This document shows, one piece after another, positions 8,601-16,191 of a stretch of 64,000 nt of DNA. Within the stretch, counting starts at the first letter, position 1, and each line of letters opens with the position of its first letter. A program made the position numbers and the translations under genes. The DNA comes from Streptomyces omiyaensis. Its GTDB lineage: Bacteria > Actinomycetota > Actinomycetes > Streptomycetales > Streptomycetaceae. Where the stretch lies: positions 1-64,000 of the forward strand of contig NZ_BMVV01000014.1 in the NCBI RefSeq assembly GCF_014650895.1. Reading direction: 5' to 3'. The notes under the pieces were generated by a model. The model was not told the origin of the DNA, ran no database searches, and was given only the letters and a program-made list of their open reading frames with translations.

Positions 8601-10031
8601 TCAGACCGGGAGCAGGCGGCCGATCAGCTCGCCGAGCTGACGGGCGTCACGGCAGGGCCGCATGTCCACCAGCCCGGCGTAGAGCGGGGCCACCGAGTCG
8701 CCGGTGCCCCACAGCGACGGCTGCTCCGGGTTGAGCCAGTGCACCCGGCGGGCCCGCTCCGCGATCAGCCGCAGCGACTCCGGGCGGGGGTCGGCGCGGT
8801 TGGTGCGGGCGTCCCCGAGCACGAGGACGACCGTGCGCGGGCCGAGCGCGTCCGCGTACCGCTCGACGAAGCCGTCGAGCGCCGTGCCGTAGTCGCTCTG
8901 CCCGTGCCAGCCGGTCAGGGAGGCCTCCGCGAGGATCCGCTCGCCGAGCCCGGCCGGGTCCGGCGCGCCCCGGGCGAGGAGGCCGGTGACCTCGTCGACC
9001 CGGTTGACGAAGGCGAAGGCCCGCACCCGCCCGAACTGGTCGTGCAGGGCCTGCACCAGCACCATCGTGAACTGGGCGAAGCCGGCGACGGAGCCGGAGA
9101 CGTCGCACAGCAGCACCAGTTCGGGGCGGCCCGGCCGGCGGCGCCGCATGACCGGCCGCACCGGCACGCCACCGGTCGACAGAGAGCCCCGCAGCGTCCG
9201 GCGCAGGTCGATCTCACCGCGCGAGGCCCGGCGCCGGCGGGCCGCGAGCCGGGTGGCCAGCTTCCGCGCCAGCGGCCGCACCGTGCGGCGCAGCTCGTCC
9301 AGCTGCTCGCGGCCGGCCAGCAGGAAGTCCACCCGGTCCGCCGTTCCCGCGACGGCCCGCCGGGCCACCCGGTCGCGCCCCTGCCGGTCGGCGACCCGCC
9401 GCCGGGCCTCGGTCCGCACCCGCTCGCGGAAGTCCTCGACGGCCCGCCGGATCTCGTCGTCGAGCAGCCGGTCGGTGAAGTCCGGGGCCCGCCCGGCGGC
9501 CGTCCGCGCGGCCCGCACCCGGGCGAGCAGGGTCTCGGGGCGCAGCCGGGAGAGCGTCCGGTACGAGGACCAGCCGTCGGTCCCGGGACCGGAGCCGTAG
9601 CCGCCGTAGCCGGCGACCGCCTCGGCGGCGAGCCGGTCCAGGAGGGCCGTGTCGCCGGCGGCGAGCGCCTCCGCGACGCGCTCGCGCAGCCCGGCGAGGC
9701 CGGCCGCGCCGCCGTCCCCGGAGCCGGCCCCCGCGCCTTCCTCCGCCTCCGCCCCCGGCACCGTCACCTTCGCCGGGAAGTACAGGTCGAAGACGCGGTC
9801 GAAGACGGGACGCTGCCGCTCCCCGTGCAGCAGGGTCGCGGCGAGCGCCTCCCGCGCCCGCTCCCGGTCGGCGAAGCCCACCGCCTCCAGCGCGAGCCCC
9901 GCGTCGACGGTCTCGCCGGTGCCGATGCCGAAACCGTGGTCGCGCAGCGCCGCCACCAGCCCGGTCAGCCGTGCCACGGGCCCGTCGGCCGGGTCCGCGC
10001 CCGCGGCACCGGACGCGGCGCCGGCGCTCAC
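8601..10031 (-). CDS. VWA domain protein, CoxE-like
   Basis: A 476-residue protein with a basic, Arg-rich central part and a C-terminal von Willebrand A domain. The MIDAS motif is DVSGS in LVLLCDVSGSVAGFAQF, followed by LILGDARTN-like VLVLGDARTNRADP. It matches the CoxE family, partner of MoxR-type AAA+ ATPases in metal-centre or complex maturation. The GTG start at 10031 overlaps the stop of the MoxR gene (GTGA), so the two are translationally coupled. The client is unknown; no dehydrogenase or oxidase gene is adjacent. Confidence 0.85.
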   Translation of the reverse strand: MSAGAASGAAGADPADGPVARLTGLVAALRDHGFGIGTGETVDAGLALEAVGFADRERAREALAATLLHGERQRPVFDRVFDLYFPAKVTVPGAEAEEGAGAGSGDGGAAGLAGLRERVAEALAAGDTALLDRLAAEAVAGYGGYGSGPGTDGWSSYRTLSRLRPETLLARVRAARTAAGRAPDFTDRLLDDEIRRAVEDFRERVRTEARRRVADRQGRDRVARRAVAGTADRVDFLLAGREQLDELRRTVRPLARKLATRLAARRRRASRGEIDLRRTLRGSLSTGGVPVRPVMRRRRPGRPELVLLCDVSGSVAGFAQFTMVLVQALHDQFGRVRAFAFVNRVDEVTGLLARGAPDPAGLGERILAEASLTGWHGQSDYGTALDGFVERYADALGPRTVVLVLGDARTNRADPRPESLRLIAERARRVHWLNPEQPSLWGTGDSVAPLYAGLVDMRPCRDARQLGELIGRLLPV

Positions 10032-10897
10032 ACCGCGTCCAGGTCGAGCTTGGCCGAGGCCCGCGCGATGTCGTCCTGGTGCTTCAGCAGCACGCCCAGG
10101 GTCTCCCGCACCACCCGCTCGTCCAGGCGCTCCGCGCCCAGCGCGAGCAGCGTCCGCGCCCAGTCGACCGTCTCCGCCACCGACGGGACCTTCCGCAGGT
10201 CCATCGCGCGCAGCGCCCCCACGACCCGGACGACCGAGGCGGCCAGGGCCGCGTCGAGGCCGGGGACCTTCAGCGCGACGATCCGGCGCTCCAGCTCCTC
10301 CTCGGGGAAGCCGATGTGCAGGAAGAGGCAGCGGCGCCGCAGCGCCTCGGACAGCTCGCGGCTCGCGTTGGAGGTCAGGACGGTGAAGGGGCGCCGGGCG
10401 GCGGTGATCGTCCCCAGCTCCGGGACGGTCACCTGGAAGTCGCCGAGGACCTCCAGGAGCAGCCCCTCCACCTCCACGTCGGCCTTGTCGGTCTCGTCCA
10501 CGAGCAGCACGGTCGGCTCCTCGGAGCGGATCGCGGTCAGCAGCGGACGGGGGAGCAGGAACTCCTCGGTGAAGATGTCCGTGCGGGCCTCGTCCCAGGA
10601 CTCGCCCCGCCCCGCCGTGATCCTCAGCAGCTGCTTGGCGTGGTTCCACTCGTACAGCGCCCGGGCCTCGTCCACGCCCTCGTAGCACTGCAGCCGGACG
10701 AGCCGCGCCCCCGTCGCCTCCGTGACGGCCTTCGCCAGCTGCGTCTTGCCGACGCCCGCGGGTCCCTCGACCAGGAGCGGCTTGCCCAGCCGGTCGGCGA
10801 GGAAGACGGTGGTGGCGATGGCGGGGGAGGCCAGGTAGCCGGTCGCGGCGAGCCGCTCCGCGACCTCGTCGACGGAGCCGAAGAACCCGTTCGCCAT
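10028..10897 (-). CDS. MoxR-family AAA+ ATPase
   Basis: A 289-residue AAA+ ATPase with Walker A GPAGVGKTQLAKAV (about residues 43-56), Walker B VLLVDETDKADVEVEGLLL and sensor 1 TSNASRELSEALRRRCL with the arginine finger region RRR. These features are characteristic of MoxR/CoxD chaperones that act with VWA proteins. It is the first gene of a two-gene operon with the CoxE-like gene. ATG 10897 is preceded by GGGGGGAAT. A palindrome lies 30 bases upstream of the start. Confidence 0.88.
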   Translation of the reverse strand: MANGFFGSVDEVAERLAATGYLASPAIATTVFLADRLGKPLLVEGPAGVGKTQLAKAVTEATGARLVRLQCYEGVDEARALYEWNHAKQLLRITAGRGESWDEARTDIFTEEFLLPRPLLTAIRSEEPTVLLVDETDKADVEVEGLLLEVLGDFQVTVPELGTITAARRPFTVLTSNASRELSEALRRRCLFLHIGFPEEELERRIVALKVPGLDAALAASVVRVVGALRAMDLRKVPSVAETVDWARTLLALGAERLDERVVRETLGVLLKHQDDIARASAKLDLDAV

Positions 10898-10925
10898 GGC
10901 ATTCCCCCCGGGGAGCGAAGACGGT

Positions 10926-10941
10926 GCTACCGGTGGGTAGC
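10926..10941. promoter_or_regulatory. palindrome in the moxR/phosphatase intergenic region
   Basis: GCTACCGGTGGGTAGC is an inverted repeat with 6-bp arms (GCTACC/GGTAGC) and a 4-bp centre, placed between the divergent MoxR and SpoIIE-type phosphatase genes. It resembles TetR-family operators of the TACC-N4-GGTA type. No matching regulator is adjacent, so assignment is only by shape. Confidence 0.35.
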
Positions 10942-11089
10942 CTCTGGTCGTACTTGATCAGATCCCGCATCGCGGCACAACCGTTTCCGCGCGCCGGCAC
11001 GCGCCGCGCGCGGAACGCCGCGCGCTGGTGCAATGGGGTGAGCGGGCGCCGTGCGGCCCGCCCGGTGGCCGCGCGGCGGTGGAGGTGTC

Positions 11090-12250
11090 GTGGCGGAGAG
11101 CACGCGGGGAACGGAGCCGGTCGAGCCGGAGCGGCGCCTGGCGGCCGCGCTGGAGGAGGCGATCGGCCGGATCGGCACGACCCTCGACGAGGCCCTCACC
11201 TGCCGCGAGCTCACCGCCTTCCTCGCCCGCCACCCGGGCGGCACCGCGACGATCACCCTGACGCCCGGCCCCGGAGGCCCCGCCCTCCCGGCGGTCGCCG
11301 ACGCCCCCGGGTCCGGGACGGAGCCCGCGTCCGTCCCCGGGTCCGGGTCCTTCCCCGCGTCCGGGACCGCGTGCACGCTCAGCGTCCCGCTCGCCGTGGA
11401 ACGCGAGCGGCCGCTCGGCACGGTCACCCTGACCCGCGCCGCGCCCCCGTACGGCGACGACGACCTCGTCGTGCTGCGGCAGGCGGCCCGTCTCGCGGCC
11501 CGGCACATCCGGCACGCGCGGCGGCTGGCCGCCACCGAGGACACCGCCCTCCACCTCCAGCGGGCGCTCGTCGCCGAACCGGGCCGGCCCCATCCCAACC
11601 TGGAGATCGCCGGCCGCTACCTGCCCGCCGGGCCGCGCGCCCTGGTCGGCGGTGACTGGTTCGAGACGGTACGGCTCCACTTCGGCCGCACCCTGCTGGT
11701 CGTCGGCGACGTCATGGGCCACGGACTCGACGCCGCCGTCGACATGAACGCCTACCGGACCGCGCTCCGCGAGGTCGCCGCCACCGACCTCCCGCCGCAC
11801 CGGGTGCTGCGCCACCTCGACGCGGTCGTCGCGCAGGACGGCGCCCGCCGCCCGGCGACCTGCCTCCTGGTCCGGGTCGACCCCGGCCGCGGCACGGCCA
11901 CCTTCGCCAGCGCCGGACACCTCCCGCCGGCGGTCTTCGGCCCGGACGGCTCGGCCGGACTCGTGGAGCTGCCCGTCGGCCCGCCGCTCGGCACCGGCGT
12001 GGGCGGCTACGAGCCGGCCACCCGCACCCTCGCGCCGGGGGACACGCTGCTGCTCTTCACCGACGGCCTGGTCGAGCGCCGGGGCGAGGACATCGACGCC
12101 TCGCTGGCCCGCCTCTCCGGACTGCGGCTCCCGTCGGAGCTCGCTCCGGAAGGGATCGTCGACGCGGTGCTGAGCAGGCTCGACGCCCACCGCGCCGAGG
12201 ACGACGTCGCCGTGCTCGCGACCCGCGTCCGCACCCGTCCGGCGGCCTGA
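11090..12250 (+). CDS. soluble SpoIIE/PP2C-type phosphatase
   Basis: A 386-residue protein. The first 150 residues look like a degenerate GAF-type sensor containing a low-complexity Pro/Gly/Ser stretch near residues 70-90. The SpoIIE/PP2C domain follows with LVGGDWFETV, VVGDVMGHGLDAAVDM, TFASAGHLPPAVF and LLLFTDGLVERRGEDID, carrying the expected metal-binding Asp residues. No membrane helix is seen. The GTG start at 11090 has GGAGG at 11081-11085. The likely role is dephosphorylation of an anti-anti-sigma factor; the partner is unknown. Confidence 0.85.
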   Translation: MAESTRGTEPVEPERRLAAALEEAIGRIGTTLDEALTCRELTAFLARHPGGTATITLTPGPGGPALPAVADAPGSGTEPASVPGSGSFPASGTACTLSVPLAVERERPLGTVTLTRAAPPYGDDDLVVLRQAARLAARHIRHARRLAATEDTALHLQRALVAEPGRPHPNLEIAGRYLPAGPRALVGGDWFETVRLHFGRTLLVVGDVMGHGLDAAVDMNAYRTALREVAATDLPPHRVLRHLDAVVAQDGARRPATCLLVRVDPGRGTATFASAGHLPPAVFGPDGSAGLVELPVGPPLGTGVGGYEPATRTLAPGDTLLLFTDGLVERRGEDIDASLARLSGLRLPSELAPEGIVDAVLSRLDAHRAEDDVAVLATRVRTRPAA

Positions 12251-12400
12251 GGCCGGGGCGGTGACGGAGCGCCGCGCCGCACCCACCCAGGGTGCTGACA
12301 TGTCGTCATCCGGGCCCTTCCGACCGACTGTTTCCGGCCTGGACGGGATTCTTTCGCCAGGACGCTTGTGCCGCGCCCCGCGGCCCGGCACGCTCCTCGT

Positions 12401-12766
12401 ATGAACACGGCCAGGCATGCCAGTGAACGTCTGATGAGCTGGCCCTCGCTGACGCGTGGCAGCGCGCACTGCGGTGCGGAGCTCGGCCTCGGGACGGCGA
12501 CGGAGGAGATCGTCCACTTCCACGGCGAGCACGAGGCCGACGTCCATCTCACCCGCGCGATGGTCGCCCGGCTGCGGCCCGCGCTCCAGAACTCCACCGC
12601 GGTGCGGCTCCGGGCCGGGTCCGGCTGGGTGACGGTCCGGCTCGACATCGGGTCGGACATCGATCTCCTCGCCACCCTGGTCAGCGCGGCCCTCCAGGCC
12701 ACCGCGTCGCCCGACGCGGCCCCGGACCGCTGTACCCGCGCCCGCCCGGTCCTCGTCCAGCGCTGA
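12401..12766 (+). CDS. small luciferase-domain (DUF5519-like) protein
   Basis: A 121-residue protein carrying the short fold named for a luciferase-like domain in Streptomyces: EIVHFHGEHEADVHLTRAMV followed by VRLRAGSGWVTVRLD and a final helix. The conserved HFHG.HEADVHLT block is the hallmark. Function is unknown for this family; it often has a regulatory or nucleic-acid context and is not a true luciferase. ATG 12401 is chosen because upstream codons lack Streptomyces codon bias; no clear ribosome site precedes it. Confidence 0.65.
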   Translation: MNTARHASERLMSWPSLTRGSAHCGAELGLGTATEEIVHFHGEHEADVHLTRAMVARLRPALQNSTAVRLRAGSGWVTVRLDIGSDIDLLATLVSAALQATASPDAAPDRCTRARPVLVQR

Positions 12767-12787
12767 CCGGACGGGCGCGCGCGGGCG

Positions 12788-13306
12788 TCAGGCGCGAGCG
12801 CCGTCGGCCGCCTCCCGGCCGGGAACCGGGAAGAGCATGCAGGTGCTGGTGGCGTGCGCGAGGAGGCGGTCCTGCGCGTCGTACAGCCCCGCCTCCGCGA
12901 GCGCGGTGCGCCGCCCCCGCGAGAGGACCGTGCCGACGGCCCGCACCTTGCCGGTGTCCTTCGTGATCGGGCGCAGGAAGCGGGTCTGCAGGTCGAGCGA
13001 GGTGTACGCGGTGCCGAGCGGGAGCGTGGTGTGCACCGCGCAGCCCGCCGCCGAGTCGAGCAGCGTGGCGTAGACGCCGCCGTGCACGCTGCCGATCGGG
13101 TTGTAGTGCTCCTCGCCGGGCTCCAGCGCGAAGACCGCCCGTCCGTCCTCGGCCTCCTCCAGGGTGAAGCCGAGCAGCGCCGCGATCGGCGGACCCGGCA
13201 GCCTGCCCGCGATCATCTCGCGCAGGAAGTCGAGTCCCGCCATCGAGGCCGCGGCGCGCGCCGTCGCCCCGGCGTCCTCCCACTCGACCGTCCGCGACCG
13301 TGCCAT
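12788..13306 (-). CDS. PaaI-type hotdog-fold thioesterase
   Basis: A 172-residue hotdog thioesterase. The sequence EEHYNPIGSVHGGVYATLLDSAAG contains the family's N-x3-VHGG.xx.LxD core with the catalytic region, followed by TSLDLQTRFLRPI. Relatives hydrolyse acyl- or phenylacetyl-CoA esters in the cytosol. ATG 13306 is preferred, with GGAAG upstream; a longer start at 13315 is possible. Its promoter (13363-13392) lies back to back with the HxlR regulator gene, which may control it. Confidence 0.82.
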   Translation of the reverse strand: MARSRTVEWEDAGATARAAASMAGLDFLREMIAGRLPGPPIAALLGFTLEEAEDGRAVFALEPGEEHYNPIGSVHGGVYATLLDSAAGCAVHTTLPLGTAYTSLDLQTRFLRPITKDTGKVRAVGTVLSRGRRTALAEAGLYDAQDRLLAHATSTCMLFPVPGREAADGARA

Positions 13307-13362
13307 GACCACCACTTCCGTCGTTCCGGGACAGCCCGCCCACCGGCTGGCTCTGTACCGCG

Positions 13363-13392
13363 AAGCTAGCCCGCGCGTCAGCTGACTGTCAA
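13363..13392 (-). promoter_or_regulatory. thioesterase promoter with embedded palindrome
   Basis: On the minus strand TTGACA (13387-13392) and TAGCTT (13363-13368) are separated by 18 bp, a good vegetative promoter. The perfect palindrome GTCAGCTGAC (13377-13386) lies between the two elements and would block the promoter if bound. The divergent HxlR gene starts 36 bases away and is the natural candidate regulator. Confidence 0.55.
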
Positions 13393-13421
13393 CGACGCAG
13401 CCAGGTGGCTAGAGTGTGACG

Positions 13422-13901
13422 ATGAAGTGGCTGGAGACCGACACCCGGAACTGCCCGGTCCACCGGACCCTGGACCTCGTGGGCGAGAAGTGGAGCCTGC
13501 TCATCCTGCGGGACGCCTTCAACGGCGTCCGCCGGTACGACGACTTCCGCCGCCACATCGGCCTCTCCGAGGCCGTGCTCGCCGACCGGCTCCGCAAGCT
13601 CGTCGCCGCGGGCGTCCTGCGCGCCGTCCCCTACCGGGAGCCCGGCAGCCGCACCCGCAACGAGTACCGCCTCACCCCCAAGGGCGTCGACCTCTGGCCC
13701 GTCCTGCTCGCCCTCAAGCAGTGGGGCGACGCCCACACGGGCGACCCGGACGACCCCGCGGGCCCCGCCCTCGACGTCCACCACACCGCCTGCGGCTCCC
13801 CGGTCCAGGTCGTCGTCCGGTGCACCGGCGAGGACGCCGAGCTCCTCACCGCCCGCGAGGTCACCGCCACCCCCGGCCCGGGAGCCCGGGCCGCGACCTG
13901 A
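13422..13901 (+). CDS. HxlR-family transcriptional regulator
   Basis: A 159-residue winged-helix protein. It opens with CPVHRTLDLVGEKWSLLILR, the defining HxlR start, followed by RRYDDFRRHIGLSEAVLADRL and the wing RTRNEYRLTPKG. The C-terminal 45 residues are Asp/Pro/Ala-rich and include one His-Thr-Ala-Cys-Gly element that resembles a zinc or redox site. ATG 13422 follows TAGAGT (13410-13415) by 6 bases and has no ribosome site, so transcription is probably leaderless. The divergent thioesterase is the likely target. Confidence 0.85.
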   Translation: MKWLETDTRNCPVHRTLDLVGEKWSLLILRDAFNGVRRYDDFRRHIGLSEAVLADRLRKLVAAGVLRAVPYREPGSRTRNEYRLTPKGVDLWPVLLALKQWGDAHTGDPDDPAGPALDVHHTACGSPVQVVVRCTGEDAELLTAREVTATPGPGARAAT

Positions 13902-13978
13902 CACATCCGGAGCCCCGCGCCCACCCGTTCGGCCCCACCGCTGCGGCACCCCGGCCTCCGGCGGGTACCGGACCTGAC

Positions 13979-14842
13979 ATGCCCCCCTTTCCCGGCCCGC
14001 CGCGCGATCACCAACCGCCCGAACCCGCCCCCTGGTTCCAGCGGTCGCACGCCCGCCTGCTCGCCTCGCCCGCGGCACTCGCCTGGAACCGCGGCCGCGC
14101 CATGGAGCTCATGCACCGCGCCATGGGGTTCGCCGCGCTCAGCCTCCTCACCCTCGTCCCCCTCCTCATCGTCGTGGCCGCCGCCGACCTCGCCAGCGGC
14201 CAGGGCTTCGCCCGCTGGCTCATCCAGGGCCTCGGCGTCACCGAGGTCTCCCAGGAGGAGGTCGAACGGCTCTTCGGCCAGCCCGGCCAGGCGCTCCAGC
14301 GCACCACCGCCTTCGGCCTCGCCGCCCTCGCCGCCTTCGGCGTCACCTTCGGCTCCGCCGTCCAGACCGGCTACGAGCGGGCCTGGGACCTGCCCACCGC
14401 CCGCTGGCACACCATGTGGCGCCACATCGTCTGGCTCGCCGTCCTGGTCGCCGCCCTGCTCCTCTTCGTCGCCTTCCCCGCCCCCGAGAACGCCCCCGCC
14501 GGCGTCACCGCCCTCGTCGCCCTCGGCGACCTCCTCGGAACCTTCCTCTTCTTCTGGTGGTCCCAGCGCTTCCTGCTGTGCGGCCGCATCCGCTGGCGCG
14601 CCCTGCTGCCCGGAGCCGTGCTGACCGCCCTCGGCCTCCTCGGCCTGCGGGTCTTCTCCCAGTTCGTCTTCTCGCCCCTGATCGCCTCCAACGCCGTCAC
14701 CTACGGCCAGTTCGGCACCGTCCTCGTCCTCCAGTCCTGGCTCGTCGGCGTCGGCTTCGTCGTCTACGGCGGCGCCCTCGTCGGCCGCCTCGTCCACGAG
14801 ATCCGGGTCCGGCGCCGTCTCGCCCGCGACGGCCGCGCCTGA
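13979..14842 (+). CDS. YihY/BrkB-family membrane protein
   Basis: A 287-residue protein with six predicted hydrophobic segments. The first follows MELMHRAMGFAALSLLTLVP, and later segments include TAFGLAALAAFGVTF, IVWLAVLVAALLLF, LLPGAVLTALGLLG and LVLQSWLVGVGFVVYGG. The family (formerly annotated as ribonuclease BN) is a multi-pass membrane protein of unclear function, possibly lipid or solute transport. The short proline-rich N-terminus precedes the domain. ATG 13979 is the first start in frame. Confidence 0.75.
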   Translation: MPPFPGPPRDHQPPEPAPWFQRSHARLLASPAALAWNRGRAMELMHRAMGFAALSLLTLVPLLIVVAAADLASGQGFARWLIQGLGVTEVSQEEVERLFGQPGQALQRTTAFGLAALAAFGVTFGSAVQTGYERAWDLPTARWHTMWRHIVWLAVLVAALLLFVAFPAPENAPAGVTALVALGDLLGTFLFFWWSQRFLLCGRIRWRALLPGAVLTALGLLGLRVFSQFVFSPLIASNAVTYGQFGTVLVLQSWLVGVGFVVYGGALVGRLVHEIRVRRRLARDGRA

Positions 14843-14879
14843 CCCGTAACCCTTTGCCGTCCCGGTAGTTGACCAGGGC

Positions 14880-15098
14880 ATGAAGAAGCGCAGCATGCTC
14901 GCCATCGCCTCCCTCGCCGCAGGCGTCGTCACCGCCCTCGTCACCCCGCCCCCGCAGGCCAGCGCCGCGGAGACCCCCCTGGGCCTCGGCGGAGCCACCG
15001 GAGTCCTCCAGGACGAGGGCGCCGCGACCGTCCTCCACGACACGGTCACGGCGGTGGAGGGCACCGTCGCCGACGGCTCGGCCCAGGGACTCCGCTGA
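14880..15098 (+). CDS. small secreted protein
   Basis: A 72-residue protein with a clear Sec signal peptide: KKR start, hydrophobic core SMLAIASLAAGVVTALV, cleavage expected after ASA near residue 30. The mature part is only about 42 residues, acidic and Gly/Ala/Thr-rich, with no Cys. No family was recognised. The start is fixed by the signal sequence, although the upstream AGGG is a weak ribosome site. It may be a wall-associated or extracellular peptide; function unknown. Confidence 0.6.
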   Translation: MKKRSMLAIASLAAGVVTALVTPPPQASAAETPLGLGGATGVLQDEGAATVLHDTVTAVEGTVADGSAQGLR

Positions 15099-15219
15099 TT
15101 CCCCGCCCCCGTGGTCCCCGGTGCCCCGCGCCCCCGCCGGCGCGGGGCACCGGCGCGTCGTGACCCGCCGGGAGACGGCCCGTGCGCGCGCGGTGCGCGG
15201 GTAATGACAGGATGTCCCC

Positions 15220-15717
15220 ATGAGCAACAACGTTTTCTTCGACATCACCATCAACGACGAGCCGGCCGGCCGGATCGTCTTCAAGCTGTTCGACGACGTC
15301 GTCCCGAAGACGGCGCAGAACTTCCGCGAGCTCGCCACCGGCCAGCACGGCTTCGGCTACGAGGGCTCGCCCTTCCACCGCGTCATCCCCGCCTTCATGC
15401 TCCAGGGCGGTGACTTCACCCGCGGCAACGGCACCGGCGGCAAGAGCATCTACGGCGAGAAGTTCGCGGACGAGAACTTCACCCTGAAGCACGACCGCCC
15501 GTACCTGCTGTCGATGGCGAACGCGGGTGCCAACACCAACGGCTCCCAGTTCTTCATCACCACCGTCGTCACCGAGTGGCTCGACGGCAAGCACGTCGTC
15601 TTCGGCGAGGTCGTCGAGGGCCAGGACCTCGTCAAGAAGATCGAGGGCCTCGGCTCCCGCTCCGGCGCCACCAGCGCCGTCATCAAGGTCGGCAAGTCCG
15701 GCGTCGTCGAGGGCTGA
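15220..15717 (+). CDS. peptidyl-prolyl cis-trans isomerase (cyclophilin A type)
   Basis: A 165-residue single-domain cyclophilin. The active-site stretch FHRVIPAFMLQGGDFTRG holds the catalytic Arg, Phe and Gln, and MANAGANTNGSQFFIT and WLDGKHVVFGEV follow. The presence of TRGNGTGGKSIYG makes it eukaryote-like and close to the cytosolic Streptomyces cyclophilin A described for cyclosporin A binding. No signal peptide. It is a general protein-folding catalyst. AGGA lies 8 bases upstream of ATG. Confidence 0.93.
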   Translation: MSNNVFFDITINDEPAGRIVFKLFDDVVPKTAQNFRELATGQHGFGYEGSPFHRVIPAFMLQGGDFTRGNGTGGKSIYGEKFADENFTLKHDRPYLLSMANAGANTNGSQFFITTVVTEWLDGKHVVFGEVVEGQDLVKKIEGLGSRSGATSAVIKVGKSGVVEG

Positions 15718-15806
15718 CCCGACTCCCCGCGACACCACGCGGAACGGGGCGGAGGGAGCGGCGTCCACCGGACTCCACTCCCACCGCCCCGGTCTCCGGG
15801 CGCCGC

Positions 15807-16055
15807 TCAGCCGCCCTCGCCGAACCGCCGCTCGAACTTGGCGATCCGCCCCTCCGTGTCCACGGTCCGCGCCTTGCCCGTGTAGAACGGGTGGCTCTCC
15901 GACGAGATCTCGACGTCGATCACCGGATACGTGTTGCCGTCGTCCCACTCGATCGTCTGCGCGCTCGTCGCGGTCGACCGGGTCAGGAACGCGTACCCCG
16001 CCGAGCGGTCGCGGAAGACCACGGGCCGGTAGTCGGGCTGCTTGTCCTGCTGCAC
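15807..16055 (-). CDS. rpmE2: ribosomal protein L31, type B (zinc-independent)
   Basis: An 82-residue L31 with the conserved core DVEISSESHPFYTGKARTVDTEGR. There is no Cys at all, so it is the C-minus paralogue that replaces zinc-binding L31 under zinc limitation. In Streptomyces such genes are typically Zur-controlled, but no Zur box like the AT-rich TGAAAATCATTTTCA palindrome was seen in the 130 bases upstream. The reason for expression here is therefore unclear. Confidence 0.92.
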   Translation of the reverse strand: MQQDKQPDYRPVVFRDRSAGYAFLTRSTATSAQTIEWDDGNTYPVIDVEISSESHPFYTGKARTVDTEGRIAKFERRFGEGG

Positions 16056-16191
16056 GGGGCCTCCTCGCCTCGGACGGCCGCCGCGCGACCGTCCCCTCCG
16101 TCCGGCCCGAACGGCCCGGACCTCCCCAGCCTCGCCGCGCCGGCCGGCGCCGACCAGCGCGCCGACCCGACCGGGTGAGCGGCCCGCGCCG

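Noticed and set aside
8601..11033. A long leftward frame reading through both the VWA gene and upstream sequence
   Set aside because: Only the part from GTG 10031 has VWA homology; the rest is a shadow of the MoxR gene in another frame.
12368..12400. A longer start for the luciferase-domain protein
   Set aside because: The additional 11 codons are Pro/Arg-rich without Streptomyces third-position pattern or ribosome site.
16056..16190. A Zur box for rpmE2
   Set aside because: No AT-rich TGAAAATCATTTTCA-like palindrome was seen in the upstream gap; the sequence there is GC-rich.
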